Source: JBEHWX01 sp048498995 (lineage in GTDB: Bacteria > Bacteroidota > Ignavibacteria > OLB7). Taken from it: a DNA stretch of 11,645 nt. Shown one piece after another: positions 1-6,723 of this stretch. The DNA lies in the NCBI GenBank assembly GCA_048498995.1, contig JBEHWX010000142.1, forward strand, positions 1 to 11,645. Direction: 5' to 3'. The notes beneath the pieces are model-generated. The model ran no database searches. It had not been told where the DNA came from and saw nothing but the letters and a program-made list of their open reading frames with translations. The position numbers and the translations under genes are program-made. Each line of letters opens with the position of its first letter. Positions within the stretch are counted from its first letter, which is position 1.

Positions 1-140
1 CGAGGTGACAGGCGCGAGGTGGTAGGCGCGAGGTGGCAGGCGCGAGGTGGCAGGCGCGAGGTGGTAGGCGCGAGGTGGCAGGCGCGAGGTGGCAGGCGCG
101 AGGTGGCAGGCGCGAGGTGGCAGGCGCGAGGTGGTAGGCG
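1..140. repeat. 14-bp tandem repeat array, 10 copies, cut by window edge
   Basis: Ten contiguous head-to-tail copies of a 14-bp unit with consensus CGAGGTGGCAGGCG. Variation is confined to positions 8-9 of the unit: copy 1 reads GA there, copies 2, 5 and 10 read GT, and the rest read GC. The array probably continues to the left. Since 14 is not a multiple of 3, three units make a 42-nt (14-codon) period; the frame starting at base 1 and all minus-strand frames stay open through it. No recognised gene is associated with it, so a variable-number intergenic repeat is the simplest reading. Confidence 0.97.
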
Positions 141-159
141 CAGGTCTTCAGCCTGCGCC
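137..159. other. Hairpin formed by the end of the 14-bp array
   Basis: The last repeat unit runs into a perfect inverted repeat, GGCGCAGG (137-144) and CCTGCGCC (152-159), separated by 7 nt; a T-G wobble would extend the stem to 9 bp. One arm is partly repeat sequence (GGCG), so the array and the hairpin share bases. There is no T-run after it on the plus strand. The rest of 160-218 shows no gene or motif I can name. Confidence 0.6.
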
Positions 160-218
160 GTGATACGTATGCGGTAGGCCGTCCGTACGACGTCGCTGAC
201 GATCGTGCCGGAAACGGG

Positions 219-246
219 GCCGCCCTCGCGGTCCTGCGAGGGCGGC
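219..246. terminator. Strong GC hairpin, possible terminator or boundary
   Basis: A perfect 11-bp inverted repeat, GCCGCCCTCGC (219-229) and GCGAGGGCGGC (236-246), with a 6-nt loop. It lies about 100 nt beyond the minus-strand STAS gene. No T-tract follows on either strand, so intrinsic termination is uncertain; a backup terminator or an RNA-stabilising element are alternatives. Bases 247-324 hold nothing else I recognise. Confidence 0.45.
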
Positions 247-324
247 TGCATGATGAGAGTTCCGCGATGTAAGATGCGATTCGTTCAGAATCGCCGATCG
301 ATCGCCATCCGTTCTCGTGAACAA

Positions 325-344
325 CTCCGGCCGGCGCGCCGGAG
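325..344 (-). terminator. Probable terminator of the STAS gene
   Basis: Inverted repeat CTCCGGC (325-331) and GCCGGAG (338-344) with a 6-nt loop, starting 1 nt past the TAA stop of the STAS gene. Read on the minus strand the stem is followed by a short T-rich stretch (TTGTT). Position and shape fit a weak intrinsic terminator. Confidence 0.55.
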
Positions 345-345
345 C

Positions 346-720
346 TTAGAGCATGAAATCTTCGCTGTCCTCGTCCGGATCGCTCTCGAGGTCGGCAATC
401 GCCTCCTCGCGCGTCGGATAGATGTAGAAGATGTTGTCCAGCTGGGCCAGCTCCACCAGGGCGTTCACCCGCTCGGTGAGTCCCACGAAGATCGCCGCGC
501 CGCCGGATGCCTTCATCTCGCGATGCGCCAGGAGCATGCTCCGGAGCCCCGCGCTGTCGCAGAAGTTCACCTCGGAAAGGTCGATGAAGAGAACCTCGGT
601 GCCGCTAGTGCAGATCGAGACGAGCTCTCCCTTGAAGTCCGCGCTGTTGGATGCGTCAAGACGCTCCTCGTGGAGCGTCAGCGTTGCCATGTTGTCGTTA
701 TGGTCGAGAGTGTAATGCAT
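346..720 (-). CDS. STAS-domain anti-sigma factor antagonist (SpoIIAA/RsbV-like)
   Basis: A 124-residue cytoplasmic single-domain protein. The pattern is that of anti-anti-sigma factors: an N-terminal strand region, a core strand with FIDLSEVNFCDSAGLRSM (about residues 45-62), then a Gly/Ala-rich strand and a C-terminal helix. Ser56 in the CDSAGL motif is the expected phosphorylation site used by partner-switching kinases (family knowledge). Unphosphorylated members bind the anti-sigma kinase and free a sigma factor. The last ~14 residues form an acidic tail (DLESDPDEDSED). I chose the ATG at 718-720 because the strand-1 region follows it directly; a GTG at 778-780 would add 20 residues unlike the family, and neither start has a clear Shine-Dalgarno. 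No kinase, phosphatase or sigma gene lies nearby, so the partners must be encoded elsewhere. It sits 147 nt downstream of the Lol permease gene on the same strand. Confidence 0.88.
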   Translation of the reverse strand: MHYTLDHNDNMATLTLHEERLDASNSADFKGELVSICTSGTEVLFIDLSEVNFCDSAGLRSMLLAHREMKASGGAAIFVGLTERVNALVELAQLDNIFYIYPTREEAIADLESDPDEDSEDFML

Positions 721-747
721 ATCCGGATGTGACGTTAAGATGTTCGA

Positions 748-768
748 TGCCGAGGACCCGGCTCGGCA
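748..768. other. Small hairpin between permease and STAS genes
   Basis: Inverted repeat TGCCGAG (748-754) and CTCGGCA (762-768) with a 7-nt loop, in the 147-nt gap between the permease stop and the STAS start. There is no T-run on the minus strand after it, so it may be a processing or attenuation hairpin rather than a terminator. Confidence 0.35.
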
Positions 769-867
769 AAGATACTTCACCCGGCCATATCGGCGAGTGC
801 GCTTCGATGACTCCGCTTCCGAACCGCTCTCGGCGGTGGGCTCGCCCGGCCAGAAGCACGGCCTGGA

Positions 868-2094
868 TCAGTCCCACCTGACCGCCTCGGCCGGCAGCAC
901 GCGCGAGGCGCGCCGCGCCGGATAGATCGCCGCCGTGAGCGACAGCAGCAGCGACGTGGCGCTGATGATCACCACGTCCGGCCACCGGAGCTCGATCGGG
1001 ATCGCGTCGATCAGGTAGACCGCGTTGTCCAGCCGGAAGAGCTGGTAGTTGATCTGCAGCCAGCAGACGAGCAGCCCCAGCAGCACGCCGGCGGTGGTGC
1101 CGATCACGCCGATGAAGATCCCCTCGTACATGAAGAGCCTGCGGATCGAGCGGTCGGTGGCGCCGAGCGTCTTGAGCACGCCGATGTCGCGATGCTTCTC
1201 GATCACCGTCATCGTCAGCGAGCCGAGCACGTTGAAGACCGCCACCACGATGATCAGCGAAAGGATGATGAACGCCGCCCACCGCTCCACCTCCATCACG
1301 CCGAACAGATCGCGGTGGAGATCCTGCCAGGTCTCGATCCGGTAGGAGGGACCCAGGCGCGGAGCGAGCTCCCGCTTGATCTGGTCGGCCTCCTCGAAAT
1401 TCTTCAGGCGCACCTCGATCCCCATCACGCCGGCCGGCAGCGCGAACAGAAGCCGAGCGGTCGCCAGATCGGTGTAGCCGTAGTAGCTGTCGTACTCCTT
1501 GTTGTTCGATTCGAACAGCCCGGTCACGACGGGGCGGATGATCGTGGGGCCGGACATCTGCGTCAGCGACTCCTCCAGGCCGGTCTGGCTCAGCAGGGAG
1601 ATGGTGTCGCCCACGGCGGTGCGGAGGCCGTAGGAGAGCATGTTGCCGAGAACGATCGGATGCGGCAGCTCAGGCGTCGGCGTCGGAAACCGTCCCACGT
1701 AGATCTTGTCGGACAGTCCTATCGCGCCACGCACATCCTTCGGGTCCATCCCCCGGATCTGGATCACGCGCAGTCCCTCCTCGTGGAGAATCGCCGAGCG
1801 TCCGGAGATGAAGGAGGCCGCGGCCACCACCGACGGCTCGGCGCGGATCACGCCGAGGAGCGAATCCGGGTGCATGATCGGTCCGTTCGTGCCGGTGATC
1901 CTGAGATGCGGATCGAAGCCGACCAGAAGCCCCTTGACCACCCGGTTGAAGCCGTTGAAGACCGAGAGCACGCAGATCAGCGCCGCAACGCCGATCGTGA
2001 TGCCGCCGACGGAGATCGCCGAGATGATCGTGATCAGCCCGACTTTCCGCTTCGCCCTGAGATACCGCCACGCGATGAACGATTCGAACGCCAT
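868..2094 (-). CDS. Lipoprotein-releasing ABC permease, LolC/LolE family
   Basis: A 408-residue inner-membrane protein of normal length for LolC/LolE. It opens with AFESFIAWRYLRAKRK and a first membrane segment (about 21-47), as is typical of the family. A large periplasmic domain follows (about 50-270), and then the FtsX-type core with three further membrane segments (about 272-297, 324-346, 373-392). The motif EKHRDIGVLKTLGAT (299-313) is the cytoplasmic coupling loop that contacts the ATPase LolD in this family. It ends YPARRASRVLPAEAVRWD, also typical. Known role: with LolD, it extracts mature lipoproteins from the inner membrane and passes them to LolA. The ATG at 2092-2094 is chosen because homology begins there; the frame stays open upstream but that stretch does not look like protein. 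No SD is obvious. No LolD gene is present, so its partner is elsewhere. Whether it is C, E or a combined LolF type cannot be told from sequence alone. Confidence 0.92.
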   Translation of the reverse strand: MAFESFIAWRYLRAKRKVGLITIISAISVGGITIGVAALICVLSVFNGFNRVVKGLLVGFDPHLRITGTNGPIMHPDSLLGVIRAEPSVVAAASFISGRSAILHEEGLRVIQIRGMDPKDVRGAIGLSDKIYVGRFPTPTPELPHPIVLGNMLSYGLRTAVGDTISLLSQTGLEESLTQMSGPTIIRPVVTGLFESNNKEYDSYYGYTDLATARLLFALPAGVMGIEVRLKNFEEADQIKRELAPRLGPSYRIETWQDLHRDLFGVMEVERWAAFIILSLIIVVAVFNVLGSLTMTVIEKHRDIGVLKTLGATDRSIRRLFMYEGIFIGVIGTTAGVLLGLLVCWLQINYQLFRLDNAVYLIDAIPIELRWPDVVIISATSLLLSLTAAIYPARRASRVLPAEAVRWD

Positions 2095-2238
2095 ACGGGC
2101 AAAGCTATCGCGCCGGCGGCGAGTTGCCACCACGGAAACGTAAAAAAGCGCTCCCGTGTCCGCGGCGAGCCCCCCGGCACATGGCGAAAAGACTACCCGG
2201 AGGTTACGCCGGCGGTTAGTACATTTGCTGCCATAACT
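2095..2238. promoter_or_regulatory. Divergent intergenic region (permease / glycosyltransferase)
   Basis: This 144-nt gap separates two divergently transcribed genes and so must carry promoters for both, or receive readthrough. I find no convincing -35/-10 pair with proper spacing. A GTAAAAAAG A-tract (about 2141-2149) is the only AT-rich patch. A GGAGG at 2200-2204 is too far (34 nt) from the glycosyltransferase ATG to serve it. Confidence 0.4.
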
Positions 2239-3354
2239 ATGGTCGCACCCATCCTGTTCGTCATCTGCGCCCTCTACGCGCTTCTCTACATCATCTTTCT
2301 GGTGGGGACGCGTCGGACGCATCGCCTCGATCGTCGTCCGCTCGCGGATGCGCCCCACGAGAAGGCTCCGCTGGTCTCGGTGGTGGTCGCCGCGCGGAAC
2401 GAGGAGAACAACATCGAGCCCTGCCTGCGCGGCCTGCTCGCGCAGGATTATCCCGCCGACCGAATCGAGCTCATCACCGTCAACGACGATTCCGAGGATG
2501 CCACGCTCCGGATCATGGAGCGCCTTGCCGCCGAAAGTGGCGGACGTCTCACCGTGGTCTCGACCGTGCCGGAGGAGACGCACGCGCTCGGCAAGGCACG
2601 CGCCATCGCGCAGGGACTCGATCATGCCCACGGCGAGATCATCCTGCTGACCGATGCCGACTGCGTTCCATCCCCCGAGTGGGCCCGTAGCGTGGTGGAG
2701 CACTTCGTTCCCGGCGTCGATGTCTACGGCGGCTTCGCGATCAACCGGCCCGATTCCCTCTTTGCCACCATGCAGATGATCGACTGGATTCACCTCCACT
2801 CGGTCGGCTCCGCGGCGGCCGGGCTCGGGCATCCGGTCGGGATCATCGGCAACAACTTCGGCTTCCGCCGCGCCGCGTACGACGCCGTCGGCGGCTACCG
2901 CTCCGTCGAGTTTACGATCACCGAGGACTTCGCGCTCTTCCAGGCGATGTATCGCAACGGCAGCCGCGTGATCTTTCCCTGCTCGGCCGCCACGTCGATG
3001 GTGACGATGCCATGTCCGACAGTAAAGTCCATGGTCCGGCAGAAGCAGCGGTGGGCGCGCGGCGGCACCGCCAGCGACGCCTTCGGACTGACGATCTATA
3101 TCGTCTCGGCGCTGATGATGGTGGCTTTCGTGGCCGCTCCGTTCATCTCCCTGGCGATGTGGGGGCTGGTCTGGGGAACGAAGATCGTGTTCGATATGCT
3201 TCTCGTGGTGCCGAACCTGAAGCGGCTGGCGCTGGCCCGCTACGCACCCTATCTGATTCTGTTCGAGTTCTATTTCGTGGTGCAGTTGATGGTGATTCCG
3301 GTGCTCCTGACGCAGCGCGACGTGGTCTGGAAAGGGAGGAGGTACAGATCGTGA
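2239..3354 (+). CDS. Membrane-anchored family 2 glycosyltransferase
   Basis: A 371-residue inner-membrane enzyme expected to transfer a sugar from a nucleotide-sugar donor on the cytoplasmic side. Residues 1-23 form an N-terminal membrane segment. The GT2 domain starts at VSVVVAARNEENNIE (46-60). Visible catalytic elements are NDDSED (82-87), the DxD metal/UDP-binding motif in LLTDADC (136-142), the acidic pair in TITEDF (226-231) and the QxxRW motif QKQRW (268-272). Two or three hydrophobic segments follow (about 283-303, 304-326, 335-357). DxD plus ED plus QxxRW is the signature set of processive or polysaccharide-type GT2 enzymes such as cellulose, hyaluronan and PNAG synthases, but this one is short and may be single-addition. 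The ATG at 2239 is preferred because the membrane segment starts there; no SD is seen. Its last codons carry the SD of the next gene and its stop overlaps that gene's start, so the two are likely co-translated. Acceptor and product are unknown. Confidence 0.9.
   Translation: MVAPILFVICALYALLYIIFLVGTRRTHRLDRRPLADAPHEKAPLVSVVVAARNEENNIEPCLRGLLAQDYPADRIELITVNDDSEDATLRIMERLAAESGGRLTVVSTVPEETHALGKARAIAQGLDHAHGEIILLTDADCVPSPEWARSVVEHFVPGVDVYGGFAINRPDSLFATMQMIDWIHLHSVGSAAAGLGHPVGIIGNNFGFRRAAYDAVGGYRSVEFTITEDFALFQAMYRNGSRVIFPCSAATSMVTMPCPTVKSMVRQKQRWARGGTASDAFGLTIYIVSALMMVAFVAAPFISLAMWGLVWGTKIVFDMLLVVPNLKRLALARYAPYLILFEFYFVVQLMVIPVLLTQRDVVWKGRRYRS
3334..3342 (+). promoter_or_regulatory. Strong Shine-Dalgarno fixing a GTG start
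   Basis: GGGAGGAGG lies 8 nt before GTG at 3351-3353, inside the last codons of the glycosyltransferase gene. It is one of only two strong SD sequences I find in the window and decides the start of the first barrel gene: GTG overlapping the upstream TGA as GTGA. The layout predicts translational coupling. Confidence 0.85.
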
Positions 3355-4265
3355 GGATCGGTCTCGACTCGCCGCGCCGCGCCGCGGTCGGCATGTTCCT
3401 TGGCACGCTATCGCTTCTGGTCACGACCCGCGTCGCGCTCGCCGATCCCGATTCCACCGGCACGTCGATGCCGGTCGGACACGTGGTACGGATGCCGTAC
3501 GCGGGGAAGTACGAGGCGAGGATCGGTGGCAGCCGCGAGTCGGCCAACGACAAGCTCCGTCTGGATATCGGCGCCTCCGTCGATCTGCTGACGAAGAATG
3601 TCGATGGCTCGGATGGCGATCGTGATGATGCGGCCGTGGGACGTTATTCGTTCGGCGCGGACTTCTTCACCTGGACGCGGCTCCGCTCCGCCGGCGGATT
3701 CAAGTTTCCCGTGGAGGCGGTCGATTATTATTTCGGCGTCAACGGCCAATACGAGAGCCTGAATGGATTTCCGTTCGAGGCGCGTCTGCGCGTGGCGCAT
3801 ATCTCGGCGCACATCGTCGACGGCGATCCGAGCTTCGCCGACACCGCCACCACGTACATCACCTACAGCCGCGAGTTCGTCGACCTCACGCTGCTGGCGC
3901 CGCATGAGATCGTGAGGATCGGCCGCGGAGCCGAGGTGCGTCCATACGTGGGAGCGCAGTGGCTCTTCCACACCATCCCCGACACGCTCGGAAGAGTCAC
4001 GCCATATGCCGGGTTCGATGTGAGGGTGATGCCGTTCACCACGAACGCCATCGGTTTCAAGCTCGGCTACGAGGCGCGTCTGAACACGGAGCTCGAGCCG
4101 ATCGGCGAGCATCTGTTCCGGCTCGGCGTGCAGCTCGGCGATCTCTTCAACGAAGAGCGCGGCGTCTCGGTCGAGACCAGCTACTATTCAGGCCGCTCCG
4201 CCTACGGCCAGCATTTCTGGAAGCGGGAGAGCTTCTGGTCGCTCGGCTTCGCTGTCGATTTCTGA
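3351..4265 (+). CDS. Secreted barrel-like outer-membrane protein, DUF1207-like (copy 1)
   Basis: A 304-residue exported protein of unknown function. The start is GTG, set by the SD and the GTGA overlap. An Arg-containing N-terminus and a hydrophobic stretch (11-30) end in VALA followed by DPD, a good signal peptidase I site near residue 31/32. The mature protein alternates polar and hydrophobic residues, is rich in Tyr, Phe and Arg, and ends in VDF; a terminal Phe is the usual BAM-recognition residue of outer-membrane barrels. Its order of blocks (PYAGKYEARIGG; LRVAHISAH; YSREFVDL; RPYVGAQW; YYSGRSAYGQ; WSLGFAVDF) resembles what I recall of DUF1207 outer-membrane proteins; that assignment is tentative and needs a profile search. 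It is a clear paralogue of the gene at 4376-5287, sharing blocks and length. Being coupled to a glycosyltransferase, it may handle or bind a surface glycan (inference only). Confidence 0.8.
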   Translation: MRIGLDSPRRAAVGMFLGTLSLLVTTRVALADPDSTGTSMPVGHVVRMPYAGKYEARIGGSRESANDKLRLDIGASVDLLTKNVDGSDGDRDDAAVGRYSFGADFFTWTRLRSAGGFKFPVEAVDYYFGVNGQYESLNGFPFEARLRVAHISAHIVDGDPSFADTATTYITYSREFVDLTLLAPHEIVRIGRGAEVRPYVGAQWLFHTIPDTLGRVTPYAGFDVRVMPFTTNAIGFKLGYEARLNTELEPIGEHLFRLGVQLGDLFNEERGVSVETSYYSGRSAYGQHFWKRESFWSLGFAVDF

Positions 4266-4375
4266 GATTCGAACATCACCACCGGTTTTTGCCTCGAACC
4301 TGAAGATCTTCAAATCGGCTCGTCTGCGACGGCCAGGACCTTCCGCGGTCTGGATGAGGAGAGGAGCGAATCGAG
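4266..4375 (+). promoter_or_regulatory. Leader of second barrel gene with strong SD
   Basis: A 110-nt spacer between the paralogues. It ends with a purine-rich SD, GAGGAGAGGAG (4356-4366), 9 nt before the ATG at 4376. Just upstream is an imperfect hairpin, CCAG plus ACC (4333-4340, one bulged G) against GGTCTGG (4347-4353). No convincing promoter or T-run terminator is visible, so readthrough from the upstream pair is plausible. Confidence 0.55.
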
Positions 4376-5287
4376 ATGACTCCTGGTACGGCACGACGGT
4401 TCGATCAGTTCATGCGCCTTCTGCGCATCGCCGCCATGATGATGGCGCCACCAAGTATCGCGCGCGCGGATCCCGACCCGGCCCATGTCACGGGATGGAG
4501 ATTTGCTCCCATCGTCTTCGCGCCATACGCGGGCAAATACGAGGATCGTATTGGCGGAGAATATGAGATCGAGGCCGACAGAGTACGATTGAACGCAGGC
4601 GCCACCATCGATCTCTGGAATCACGAATTCGAGGTGGAGGACAACCCGCTGAGCGAGCCCATCTACGATGCTCGTATGTCGATCGGTGTCACGGGATCCG
4701 CGTGGATGCATCTTCGTTCGGAGGAGGCATTTCATGTTCCGGTGGAAGGGCTGGACTATCTCGTCGGGCTCGATGTTGAGTATGAGCAAAAGCTCAACAC
4801 ATGGCCTCCCATCGCCGCGCGACTTCGCTTCGCGCACATCGCGTCGCACGCCTATGATGAGCCTACCACATCGAACGATACGACTGTAGCGGCCTCGCGC
4901 GATCTCTTGGAGTTGATGCTGATCAGGCAGTATTTCTGGCCGAACGTTCTCAATGGCGTGAGTGTCGAACCATATTTCGGGGCTCAATGGATCATCCGCT
5001 CGATCCCGGATACGCTCCGTGGCGTCACTCCGTTTGCCGGCTTCGACATGCGTGTCGAGCCGTTCCGAAGGAGCCGTCTGGGGCTTAAGCTCGGTTACGA
5101 GGCGCGTCTGAACACGGAGCTCGCGCCGATCGGGGAGTATCTGGTGCGGGTCGGCGTGGTCTACGGCAATCCGTACGCCCTGAACGCCGGAATCGAGGTG
5201 AGCTACTACTCCGGACGCTCTCCCTACGGGCAGCGCTACTGGATGAGGGAGAGCTATTGGTCGCTCGGGCTAATGCTCGATTTCTGA
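4376..5287 (+). CDS. Secreted barrel-like outer-membrane protein, DUF1207-like (copy 2)
   Basis: A 303-residue paralogue of the gene just upstream. The signal peptide has a hydrophobic core about 15-28 and the site SIARA followed by DPD, again near residue 31/32. The start at 4376 is supported by the SD 9 nt upstream; Met13 is an alternative. Blocks shared with copy 1 are PYAGKYE-RIGG, the LR-AHI-SH segment, PY-GAQW, IPDTL-VTP-AGFD-RV, KLGYEARLNTEL-PIGE, YYSGRS-YGQ and the WSLG-DF end with terminal Phe. The C-terminal third is much closer to copy 1 than the middle; residues about 60-200 are diverged and their codons look less GC-rich than in the neighbours. Function unknown; an outer-membrane location is inferred from signal peptide, barrel-like composition and terminal Phe. 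It may act with, or have specialised away from, copy 1. DUF1207 membership is tentative. Confidence 0.8.
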   Translation: MTPGTARRFDQFMRLLRIAAMMMAPPSIARADPDPAHVTGWRFAPIVFAPYAGKYEDRIGGEYEIEADRVRLNAGATIDLWNHEFEVEDNPLSEPIYDARMSIGVTGSAWMHLRSEEAFHVPVEGLDYLVGLDVEYEQKLNTWPPIAARLRFAHIASHAYDEPTTSNDTTVAASRDLLELMLIRQYFWPNVLNGVSVEPYFGAQWIIRSIPDTLRGVTPFAGFDMRVEPFRRSRLGLKLGYEARLNTELAPIGEYLVRVGVVYGNPYALNAGIEVSYYSGRSPYGQRYWMRESYWSLGLMLDF

Positions 5288-5390
5288 GATGGCAACTACC
5301 CGCTGCCGTCGCTATCGGATCGTAGAGCTTCACCGCATCCTCCATTCCTCGGCGCCAGATTCGGGCGAGATCCTGATCCGGCGTCGCCGT

Positions 5391-5407
5391 CGTCACGAAT
5401 CGTGACG
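5391..5407. promoter_or_regulatory. 17-bp palindrome, candidate operator upstream of protease gene
   Basis: CGTCACG-AAT-CGTGACG: perfect 7-bp arms around a 3-nt centre, 134 nt before the protease ATG in a 254-nt gap (5288-5541). Its size and symmetry fit a dimeric regulator site, though a hairpin is equally possible. The rest of the gap is unremarkable: a TATTAT (5457-5462) lacks a well-spaced -35, and no SD precedes the ATG at 5542. Confidence 0.35.
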
Positions 5408-5541
5408 GTTCGCAACTTTGTGGCATGAGGCTTCGTGTCGTTGCGCTGGAACCAGCTATTATGCGCGATGTCCGGACAGATGGGGAGTGTTGCCCGAGAG
5501 GCAGCCGCCGGCTCCGGTGCCGCGATTGAACTTCGACACGT

Positions 5542-6723
5542 ATGGGTTACACAGATCTCGAGCCGTCCGACGACCTCCGCCAGGATGAGTCGGCCGAGCT
5601 TGCTCCCGAACAACGGGCACGACCGCGCGACAACTACGCTCTGCACGCGCTCCTGTTCATCCTGACCTTCGCCTCCACGGCGCTCTGGTCGCTGGATGTC
5701 GCGCCGCCGGCCATGGGCGCTCGGGGACCGGAGGCGAACATCGGCGCCGCGATCCTCTATGCATCGCTCTTGATGTTCTTTCTCACCGCGCACGAGTTCG
5801 GACACTATTTCGCCGCGAAGTACCATGGGGTGGACGCCACGCTTCCGTACTACATCCCGATGCCCTTCTTCCTGTTCGGCACGCTCGGCGCCGTGATCCG
5901 GACCCGACAGATCGTTCCGAGCCGGAAGGCGATGTTCGATATCGGCGTGGCCGGCCCGCTGGCCGGCTTCGTGGTGGCTCTGGCCTACCTGATCATCGGC
6001 ATGGTGACGCTCCCCGGCATCGAATCGCTCTACGCCATCCATCCCGAGCAGCGGCTGATGCCGGTGCATCCGGATAACGGCCTCCACTTCGGCGGCTTCC
6101 TCCTGTTCGATATCCTCAAGGCGATCTTCATCGCGCCGGGACGCTACTTTCCGCCGATGAATGAGATCTACCACTATCCGTTCCTCGCCATCGGCTGGTT
6201 CGGCATGTTCGTCACGGCGTTGAACATGATACCGGTGGGACAGCTCGACGGTGGCCACGTGGTCTACGCCATGTTCGGCGACCGGCAGCCGGCCATCTCC
6301 CGCTGGTTCGTTCGGTTCCTCACCTTCGTCGGACTCGGCGGGATCGGACTGATGCTCCTGGAGGCGACGCGCGGCTACAACACCGACGGGCTTTTTCAGT
6401 TCCTTCAGTCGATCTTCGGGCCGGCGATGGAATGGATAGCGCGCAACGCTTCGTGGTGGTTCATGGGATGGTTCGGCTGGCTGCTGTGGTCGGTGCTTCT
6501 CCGCTTCGTCTTCAAGATCGAGCATCCGCCGAGCCCCGACGAATCGCCGCTCGATCGGAAGCGGATGGTGATCGGCTGGGTCGCCCTCGCGATTCTGGTG
6601 CTGACCTTCTCCTGGAAAGGCGTCTACGACAACGGCGACGACACCGCGCCGCAACAGCCGGGACATGGCGCTCCGCGGCAACCGGCTCCGCAACAGCCGG
6701 AGTCGGACGGCCCGATCATTTGA
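5542..6723 (+). CDS. Site-2-type intramembrane zinc metalloprotease (peptidase M50)
   Basis: A 393-residue polytopic inner-membrane protein. A hydrophilic N-terminus (1-33) precedes about seven or eight hydrophobic segments. The zinc motif HEFGH (84-88) lies at the end of the second, and the third-ligand motif is NMIPVGQLDGGH (228-239), with Asp236. Together these define site-2 proteases, which cut substrates inside or next to the membrane (family knowledge). No PDZ domain separates the two motifs, unlike RseP; the organisation is closer to the compact S2P/EGY-like group. The C-terminus (about 365-393) is a Pro/Gln-rich soluble tail of cytoplasmic or periplasmic location unknown. The final residues DGPII and the TGA stop fall inside unit 1 of a 30-bp repeat array that continues downstream in the same frame. 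S2P enzymes often release anti-sigma factors or remnant signal peptides; no substrate gene is adjacent here. The start is the ATG at 5542, without a clear SD. Confidence 0.92.
   Translation: MGYTDLEPSDDLRQDESAELAPEQRARPRDNYALHALLFILTFASTALWSLDVAPPAMGARGPEANIGAAILYASLLMFFLTAHEFGHYFAAKYHGVDATLPYYIPMPFFLFGTLGAVIRTRQIVPSRKAMFDIGVAGPLAGFVVALAYLIIGMVTLPGIESLYAIHPEQRLMPVHPDNGLHFGGFLLFDILKAIFIAPGRYFPPMNEIYHYPFLAIGWFGMFVTALNMIPVGQLDGGHVVYAMFGDRQPAISRWFVRFLTFVGLGGIGLMLLEATRGYNTDGLFQFLQSIFGPAMEWIARNASWWFMGWFGWLLWSVLLRFVFKIEHPPSPDESPLDRKRMVIGWVALAILVLTFSWKGVYDNGDDTAPQQPGHGAPRQPAPQQPESDGPII

Noticed and set aside
1..140. 14-bp repeats as iterons of a replication origin
   Set aside because: No replication initiator gene, DnaA box or AT-rich segment nearby; the unit is very GC-rich.
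2181..2219. Twelve-codon leader-like ORF (MAKRLPGGYAGG) before the glycosyltransferase
   Set aside because: No SD of its own, no regulatory codon run and no visible attenuator; too short to separate from chance.
868..2832. A 654-residue minus-strand frame extending the permease upstream of 2094
   Set aside because: Residues before the ATG at 2094 are antisense to the glycosyltransferase gene and look nothing like protein; LolC/LolE homology starts exactly at MAFESFIAWRY.
5421..5436. Sigma-54-like element TGGCATG-AGGC-TTCGT upstream of the protease gene
   Set aside because: The -12 part lacks the required GC (TTCG instead of TTGC) and no activator gene or upstream site supports it.
5441..5462. 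TTGCGC and TATTAT as a sigma-70 promoter for the protease gene
   Set aside because: Spacing is only 10 nt; the alternative -35 (TTCGTG, 5432) is a poor match at 19 nt.
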